Shown here in pieces: positions 58,067-64,000 of a DNA stretch of 64,000 bases. The notes beneath the pieces were generated by a model. The model saw nothing but the letters and a program-made list of their open reading frames with translations. It was not told where the DNA came from and did not search any database. Source of the DNA: Perilla frutescens (taxonomy: Eukaryota; Streptophyta; Magnoliopsida; Lamiales; Lamiaceae); assembly GCA_026008535.1 (NCBI GenBank), contig BRKX01000007.1:11927001-11991000 (forward strand), given 5' to 3'. Each line of letters opens with the position of its first letter. Position 1 is the stretch's first letter. The position numbers were made by a program, and so were the translations under genes.

Positions 58067-58473
58067 GTTAGAGTCTCCTCACTATATTTTCTTATAGCTG
58101 CTGGCACAGCGGGCGGTGGGGGGCTCCGAACTTCAAACGCGCGTAACTTTCGAACCGAATGGAGTTACGGGGCGCACAGCATGTCCACGCGAAGGTCTCT
58201 CAGAGCCGGACGACGTGGACAACAGGGCTGGCCCGTTGTGTGCACTATCCGAGGTCAAAAAAGGCCGCAGAGCCCCGGTTTCGTGGGCCGCCGTGTTTCG
58301 ACGATCCCGATTTCAAAAATTGCGGGTCCCACACTCAGAATCACGGCACGCTGATGACAAAAGCCCCGTGTCGCGATTATATTTGCACACAATGCGTAAG
58401 ACAAACAAAACAATCAAACTAGTTGTAAAAAAAAAGAACAAGTTAACCGAAAAGACGAGTCTGAACTACAAAA

Positions 58474-58592
58474 GGGGTGCAACACGAGGACTTCCCAGGG
58501 GGTCACCCATCCTAGTACTACTCTCGCCTAAGCACGCTTAACTTCGGAGTTCTGATGGGATCCGGTGCATTAGTGCTGGTATGATCGCACCC
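58474..58592 (-). rRNA. 5S rRNA: 5S ribosomal RNA gene, unit 112
   Basis: G64A (base 58529). Upstream spacer A-type with g at 58813, the only A-type spacer carrying that g. Confidence 0.97.
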
Positions 58593-58999
58593 GTTAGAGT
58601 CTCCTCACTATATTTTCTTATAGCTGCTGGCACAGCGGGCGGTGGGGGGCTCCGAACTTCAAACGCGCGTAACTTTCGAACCGAATGGAGTTAAGGGGCG
58701 CACAGCATGTCCACGCGAAGGTCTCTCAGAGCCGGACGACGTGGACAACAGGGCTGGCCCGTTGTGTGCACTATCCGAGGTCAAAAAAGGCCGCAGAGCC
58801 CCGGTTTCGTGGGCCGCCGTGTTTCGACGATCCCGATTTCAAAAATTGCGGGTCCCACACTCAGAATCACGGCACGCTGATGACAAAAGCCCCGTGTCGC
58901 GATTATATTTGCACACAATGCGTAAGACAAACAAAACAATCAAACTAGTTGTAAAAAAAAAGAACAAGTTAACCGAAAAGACGAGTCTGAACTACAAAA

Positions 59000-59118
59000 G
59001 GGGTGCAACACGAGGACTTCCCAGGGGGTCACCCATCCTAGTACTACTCTCGCCCAAGCACGCTTAACTTCGGAGTTCTGATGGGATCCGGTGCATTAGT
59101 GCTGGTATGATCGCACCC
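59000..59118 (-). rRNA. 5S rRNA: 5S ribosomal RNA gene, unit 113
   Basis: Consensus copy. Upstream spacer C-type with t at 59275 and a one-base deletion at 59325-59327, so it is 406 bp. Confidence 0.97.
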
Positions 59119-59524
59119 GTTAGAGTCTCCTCACTATATTTTCTTATAGCTGCTGGCACAGCGGGCGGTGGGGGGCTCCGAACTTCAAACGCGCGTAACT
59201 TTCGAACCGAATGGAGTTACGGGGCGCACAGCATGTCCACGCGAAGGTCTCTCAGAGCCGGACGACGTGGACAATAGGGCTGGCCCGTTGTGTGCACTAT
59301 CCGAGGTCAAAAAAGGCCGCAGAGCCCGGTTTCGTGGCCCGCCGTGTTTCGACGATCCCGATTTCAAAAATTGCGGGTCCCACACTCAGAATCACGGCAC
59401 GCTGATGACAAAAGCCCCGTGTCGCGATTATATTTGCACACAATGCGTAAGACAAACAAAACAATCAAACTAGTTGTAAAAAAAAAGAACAAGTTAACCG
59501 AAAAGACGAGTCTGAACTACAAAA

Positions 59525-59643
59525 GGGGTGCAACACGAGGACTTCCCAGGGGGTCACCCATCCTAGTACTACTCTCGCCCAAGCACGCTTAACTTCGGAG
59601 TTCTGATGGGATCCGGTGCATTAGTGCTGGTATGATCGCACCC
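59525..59643 (-). rRNA. 5S rRNA: 5S ribosomal RNA gene, unit 114
   Basis: Consensus copy. Upstream spacer A-type. Confidence 0.97.
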
Positions 59644-60050
59644 GTTAGAGTCTCCTCACTATATTTTCTTATAGCTGCTGGCACAGCGGGCGGTGGGGGG
59701 CTCCGAACTTCAAACGCGCGTAACTTTCGAACCGAATGGAGTTAAGGGGCGCACAGCATGTCCACGCGAAGGTCTCTCAGAGCCGGACGACGTGGACAAC
59801 AGGGCTGGCCCGTTGTGTGCACTATCCGAGGTCAAAAAAGGCCGCAGAGCCCCGGTTTCGTGGCCCGCCGTGTTTCGACGATCCCGATTTCAAAAATTGC
59901 GGGTCCCACACTCAGAATCACGGCACGCTGATGACAAAAGCCCCGTGTCGCGATTATATTTGCACACAATGCGTAAGACAAACAAAACAATCAAACTAGT
60001 TGTAAAAAAAAAGAACAAGTTAACCGAAAAGACGAGTCTGAACTACAAAA

Positions 60051-60169
60051 GGGGTGCAACACGAGGACTTCCCAGGGGGTCACCCATCCTAGTACTACTC
60101 TCGCCTAAGCACGCTTAACTTCGGAGTTCTGATGGGATCCGGTGCATTAGTGCTGGTATGATCGCACCC
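60051..60169 (-). rRNA. 5S rRNA: 5S ribosomal RNA gene, unit 115
   Basis: G64A (base 60106). Upstream spacer A-type. Confidence 0.97.
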
Positions 60170-60576
60170 GTTAGAGTCTCCTCACTATATTTTCTTATAG
60201 CTGCTGGCACAGCGGGCGGTGGGGGGCTCCGAACTTCAAACGCGCGTAACTTTCGAACCGAATGGAGTTAAGGGGCGCACAGCATGTCCACGCGAAGGTC
60301 TCTCAGAGCCGGACGACGTGGACAACAGGGCTGGCCCGTTGTGTGCACTATCCGAGGTCAAAAAAGGCCGCAGAGCCCCGGTTTCGTGGCCCGCCGTGTT
60401 TCGACGATCCCGATTTCAAAAATTGCGGGTCCCACACTCAGAATCACGGCACGCTGATGACAAAAGCCCCGTGTCGCGATTATATTTGCACACAATGCGT
60501 AAGACAAACAAAACAATCAAACTAGTTGTAAAAAAAAAGAACAAGTTAACCGAAAAGACGAGTCTGAACTACAAAA

Positions 60577-60695
60577 GGGGTGCAACACGAGGACTTCCCA
60601 GGGGGTCACCCATCCTAGTACTACTCTCGCCCAAGCACGCTTAACTTCGGAGTTCTGATGGGATCCGGTGCATTAGTGCTGGTATGATCGCACCC
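60577..60695 (-). rRNA. 5S rRNA: 5S ribosomal RNA gene, unit 116
   Basis: Consensus copy. Upstream spacer C-type with g at 60916. Confidence 0.97.
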
Positions 60696-61102
60696 GTTAG
60701 AGTCTCCTCACTATATTTTCTTATAGCTGCTGGCACAGCGGGCGGTGGGGGGCTCCGAACTTCAAACGCGCGTAACTTTCGAACCGAATGGAGTTACGGG
60801 GCGCACAGCATGTCCACGCGAAGGTCTCTCAGAGCCGGACGACGTGGACAACAGGGCTGGCCCGTTGTGTGCACTATCCGAGGTCAAAAAAGGCCGCAGA
60901 GCCCCGGTTTCGTGGGCCGCCGTGTTTCGACGATCCCGATTTCAAAAATTGCGGGTCCCACACTCAGAATCACGGCACGCTGATGACAAAAGCCCCGTGT
61001 CGCGATTATATTTGCACACAATGCGTAAGACAAACAAAACAATCAAACTAGTTGTAAAAAAAAAGAACAAGTTAACCGAAAAGACGAGTCTGAACTACAA
61101 AA

Positions 61103-61221
61103 GGGGTGCAACACGAGGACTTCCCAGGGGGTCACCCATCCTAGCACTACTCTCGCCCAAGCACGCTTAACTTCGGAGTTCTGATGGGATCCGGTGCATT
61201 AGTGCTGGTATGATCGCACCC
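61103..61221 (-). rRNA. 5S rRNA: 5S ribosomal RNA gene, unit 117
   Basis: A77G (base 61145), third copy of the variant seen in units 98 and 105. Upstream spacer C-type with g at 61536 and private t at 61327. Confidence 0.97.
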
Positions 61222-61628
61222 GTTAGAGTCTCCTCACTATATTTTCTTATAGCTGCTGGCACAGCGGGCGGTGGGGGGCTCCGAACTTCAAACGCGCGTA
61301 ACTTTCGAACCGAATGGAGTTACGGGTCGCACAGCATGTCCACGCGAAGGTCTCTCAGAGCCGGACGACGTGGACAACAGGGCTGGCCCGTTGTGTGCAC
61401 TATCCGAGGTCAAAAAAGGCCGCAGAGCCCCGGTTTCGTGGCCCGCCGTGTTTCGACGATCCCGATTTCAAAAATTGCGGGTCCCACACTCAGAATCACG
61501 GCACGCTGATGACAAAAGCCCCGTGTCGCGATTATGTTTGCACACAATGCGTAAGACAAACAAAACAATCAAACTAGTTGTAAAAAAAAAGAACAAGTTA
61601 ACCGAAAAGACGAGTCTGAACTACAAAA

Positions 61629-61747
61629 GGGGTGCAACACGAGGACTTCCCAGGGGGTCACCCATCCTAGTACTACTCTCGCCCAAGCACGCTTAACTTC
61701 GGAGTTCTGATGGGATCCGGTGCATTAGTGCTGGTATGATCGCACCC
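61629..61747 (-). rRNA. 5S rRNA: 5S ribosomal RNA gene, unit 118
   Basis: Consensus copy. Upstream spacer A-type, a at 62062. Confidence 0.97.
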
Positions 61748-62154
61748 GTTAGAGTCTCCTCACTATATTTTCTTATAGCTGCTGGCACAGCGGGCGGTGG
61801 GGGGCTCCGAACTTCAAACGCGCGTAACTTTCGAACCGAATGGAGTTAAGGGGCGCACAGCATGTCCACGCGAAGGTCTCTCAGAGCCGGACGACGTGGA
61901 CAACAGGGCTGGCCCGTTGTGTGCACTATCCGAGGTCAAAAAAGGCCGCAGAGCCCCGGTTTCGTGGCCCGCCGTGTTTCGACGATCCCGATTTCAAAAA
62001 TTGCGGGTCCCACACTCAGAATCACGGCACGCTGATGACAAAAGCCCCGTGTCGCGATTATATTTGCACACAATGCGTAAGACAAACAAAACAATCAAAC
62101 TAGTTGTAAAAAAAAAGAACAAGTTAACCGAAAAGACGAGTCTGAACTACAAAA

Positions 62155-62273
62155 GGGGTGCAACACGAGGACTTCCCAGGGGGTCACCCATCCTAGTACT
62201 ACTCTCGCCTAAGCACGCTTAACTTCGGAGTTCTGATGGGATCCGGTGCATTAGTGCTGGTATGATCGCACCC
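62155..62273 (-). rRNA. 5S rRNA: 5S ribosomal RNA gene, unit 119
   Basis: G64A (base 62210), partner of units 100 and 107. Upstream spacer A-type with g at 62588. Confidence 0.97.
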
Positions 62274-62680
62274 GTTAGAGTCTCCTCACTATATTTTCTT
62301 ATAGCTGCTGGCACAGCGGGCGGTGGGGGGCTCCGAACTTCAAACGCGCGTAACTTTCGAACCGAATGGAGTTAAGGGGCGCACAGCATGTCCACGCGAA
62401 GGTCTCTCAGAGCCGGACGACGTGGACAACAGGGCTGGCCCGTTGTGTGCACTATCCGAGGTCAAAAAAGGCCGCAGAGCCCCGGTTTCGTGGCCCGCCG
62501 TGTTTCGACGATCCCGATTTCAAAAATTGCGGGTCCCACACTCAGAATCACGGCACGCTGATGACAAAAGCCCCGTGTCGCGATTATGTTTGCACACAAT
62601 GCGTAAGACAAACAAAACAATCAAACTAGTTGTAAAAAAAAAGAACAAGTTAACCGAAAAGACGAGTCTGAACTACAAAA

Positions 62681-62799
62681 GGGGTGCAACACGAGGACTT
62701 CCCAGGGGGTCACCCATCCTAGTACTACTCTCGCCCAAGCACGCTTAACTTCGGAGTTCTGATGGGATCCGGTGCATTAGTGCTGGTATGATCGCACCC
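62681..62799 (-). rRNA. 5S rRNA: 5S ribosomal RNA gene, unit 120
   Basis: Consensus copy. Upstream spacer A-type with g at 63114. Confidence 0.97.
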
Positions 62800-63206
62800 G
62801 TTAGAGTCTCCTCACTATATTTTCTTATAGCTGCTGGCACAGCGGGCGGTGGGGGGCTCCGAACTTCAAACGCGCGTAACTTTCGAACCGAATGGAGTTA
62901 AGGGGCGCACAGCATGTCCACGCGAAGGTCTCTCAGAGCCGGACGACGTGGACAACAGGGCTGGCCCGTTGTGTGCACTATCCGAGGTCAAAAAAGGCCG
63001 CAGAGCCCCGGTTTCGTGGCCCGCCGTGTTTCGACGATCCCGATTTCAAAAATTGCGGGTCCCACACTCAGAATCACGGCACGCTGATGACAAAAGCCCC
63101 GTGTCGCGATTATGTTTGCACACAATGCGTAAGACAAACAAAACAATCAAACTAGTTGTAAAAAAAAAGAACAAGTTAACCGAAAAGACGAGTCTGAACT
63201 ACAAAA

Positions 63207-63325
63207 GGGGTGCAACACGAGGACTTCCCAGGGGGTCACCCATCCTAGTACTACTCTCGCCCAAGCACGCTTAACTTCGGAGTTCTGATGGGATCCGGTG
63301 CATTAGTGCTGGTATGATCGCACCC
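63207..63325 (-). rRNA. 5S rRNA: 5S ribosomal RNA gene, unit 121
   Basis: Consensus copy. Upstream spacer A-type, a at 63640. Confidence 0.97.
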
Positions 63326-63732
63326 GTTAGAGTCTCCTCACTATATTTTCTTATAGCTGCTGGCACAGCGGGCGGTGGGGGGCTCCGAACTTCAAACGCG
63401 CGTAACTTTCGAACCGAATGGAGTTAAGGGGCGCACAGCATGTCCACGCGAAGGTCTCTCAGAGCCGGACGACGTGGACAACAGGGCTGGCCCGTTGTGT
63501 GCACTATCCGAGGTCAAAAAAGGCCGCAGAGCCCCGGTTTCGTGGCCCGCCGTGTTTCGACGATCCCGATTTCAAAAATTGCGGGTCCCACACTCAGAAT
63601 CACGGCACGCTGATGACAAAAGCCCCGTGTCGCGATTATATTTGCACACAATGCGTAAGACAAACAAAACAATCAAACTAGTTGTAAAAAAAAAGAACAA
63701 GTTAACCGAAAAGACGAGTCTGAACTACAAAA

Positions 63733-63851
63733 GGGGTGCAACACGAGGACTTCCCAGGGGGTCACCCATCCTAGTACTACTCTCGCCCAAGCACGCTTAA
63801 CTTCGGAGTTCTGATGGGATCCGGTGCATTAGTGCTGGTATGATCGCACCC
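63733..63851 (-). rRNA. 5S rRNA: 5S ribosomal RNA gene, unit 122
   Basis: Consensus copy, last gene in the window. Upstream spacer C-type (c at 63953), cut by the window end. Confidence 0.97.
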
Positions 63852-64000
63852 GTTAGAGTCTCCTCACTATATTTTCTTATAGCTGCTGGCACAGCGGGCG
63901 GTGGGGGGCTCCGAACTTCAAACGCGCGTAACTTTCGAACCGAATGGAGTTACGGGGCGCACAGCATGTCCACGCGAAGGTCTCTCAGAGCCGGACGACG
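63852..64000. other. Partial intergenic spacer at the right window edge
   Basis: The promoter-proximal 149 bp of a C-type spacer, including the TATAAG box for unit 122. It ends before the site that would show whether it carries the caatagg mark of unit 110. No gene is seen in it. Confidence 0.95.

Larger units (their letters stand above)
57541..60695. repeat. Two related three-unit blocks interrupting the A-type region
   Basis: The C-type spacer with caatagg at 57697 recurs three units later at 59275, and the G64A gene of unit 112 (58529) recurs three units (1,577 bp) later in unit 115 (60106). C-type spacers and g-marked spacers (58287, 58813, 60916) are mixed with A-type ones. The second copy carries the one-base deletion at 59325-59327. 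The g marks differ between the two blocks, so exchange or conversion followed the duplication. Confidence 0.65.
1..64000 (-). repeat. Tandem 5S rDNA array, 526-bp unit, about 121.7 units
   Basis: The same 526-bp unit repeats head to tail across the whole window with no other sequence between units and no change of orientation. Three units depart from 526 bp: the one ending in unit 18 is 527 bp (one extra g at 9167-9172), the one holding the 12284-12304 remnant is 412 bp (114-bp deletion), and the spacer at 59119-59524 is one base short (ccc instead of cccc at 59325-59327). Gene variants are numbered below on the RNA sense strand, where nt 1 is the rightmost base of each gene. Spacer types: 'C-type' has ttacgg and 'A-type' has ttaagg, 102 nt upstream of the gene start. 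Because transcription runs leftwards, the upstream spacer of a gene is on its right. Single-base differences between units show that this is a real, slowly diverging array. Confidence 0.98.
61324..64000. repeat. Third copy of the seven-unit pattern (matches 55013-57689)
   Basis: The order g spacer, a spacer, G64A gene, g spacer, g spacer, a spacer, C-type spacer in 55013-57689 recurs at +6,311 bp (12 units minus the one-base deletion). Marks: 61536, G64A 62210, 62588, 63114 and the C-type base 63953. The t at 61327 is private. The copy runs off the window. Confidence 0.78.

Noticed and set aside
1..64000. CRISPR-like array, because of the regular repeats.
   Set aside because: The period is 526 bp, the spacers are as conserved as the repeats, and the repeat contains a plant 5S gene.
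1..64000. A 5S-derived SINE or Cassandra-type retroelement carrying a 5S-like promoter.
   Set aside because: Units are complete 5S genes in strict head-to-tail order with no LTR, poly-A tail, target-site duplications or tRNA-derived part.
1..64000. A previously undescribed multi-gene system.
   Set aside because: Both strands were read throughout; apart from the 5S genes and their spacers there is no sequence in which such a system could lie.

Overview
The whole window is one uninterrupted tandem array of nuclear 5S ribosomal RNA genes from a plant. About 121.7 head-to-tail units of 526 bp are present. Each unit is a 119-nt 5S gene plus a 407-bp non-transcribed spacer, and every gene lies on the minus strand. 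The minus-strand gene starts GGGTGCGATCATACCAGCAC, carries the GGATCC (BamHI) site at nt 30-35, and has the A-box, intermediate element and C-box of a type 1 RNA polymerase III promoter. A TATA-like box at -30 to -25, GG at -12/-11 and C at -1 precede it, as described for angiosperm 5S genes. The GGGTGC 5' end and the internal CACTAATGCACC suggest a dicot; the species cannot be named from the sequence. No protein-coding gene, tRNA, transposon, CRISPR array or inverted unit was seen.

There are 122 gene loci: 120 of normal length, one with a 1-nt insertion (unit 18, 9143-9262) and one reduced to 21 nt by a 114-bp deletion (unit 24, 12284-12304). By eye about half match the array consensus exactly; the rest carry one to three substitutions. 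Spacers differ at a small set of diagnostic sites. The most useful is tta[c/a]gg, 102 nt upstream of each gene start, which defines C-type and A-type spacers.

Layout: 0-1.9 kb, A-type spacers with T62C genes. 1.9-17.6 kb, C-type spacers with an a/g polymorphism and a four-unit higher-order repeat. 17.6-20.6 kb, C-type with C116A genes. 20.2-35.5 kb, two tandem copies of a 15-unit (7,890-bp) block. 25.9-47.6 kb, genes with T21C, some also A32C, with a haplotype shared at a nine-unit offset and a two-unit duplication. 48-57.6 kb, A-type spacers with a two-unit alternation nested in a seven-unit (3,682-bp) repeat. 57.6-61 kb, a mixed C/A segment. 61.3-64 kb, a third copy of the seven-unit pattern. 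The array continues past both window ends.

In function this is a multi-copy reservoir of one RNA gene. RNA polymerase III would transcribe each unit leftwards and stop at the TTTT directly after the gene, with a T9 tract about 39 nt further on as a backup. The biological interest is in copy-number evolution (nested duplications), the truncated unit, and regional gene variants that touch RNA helices or promoter boxes.
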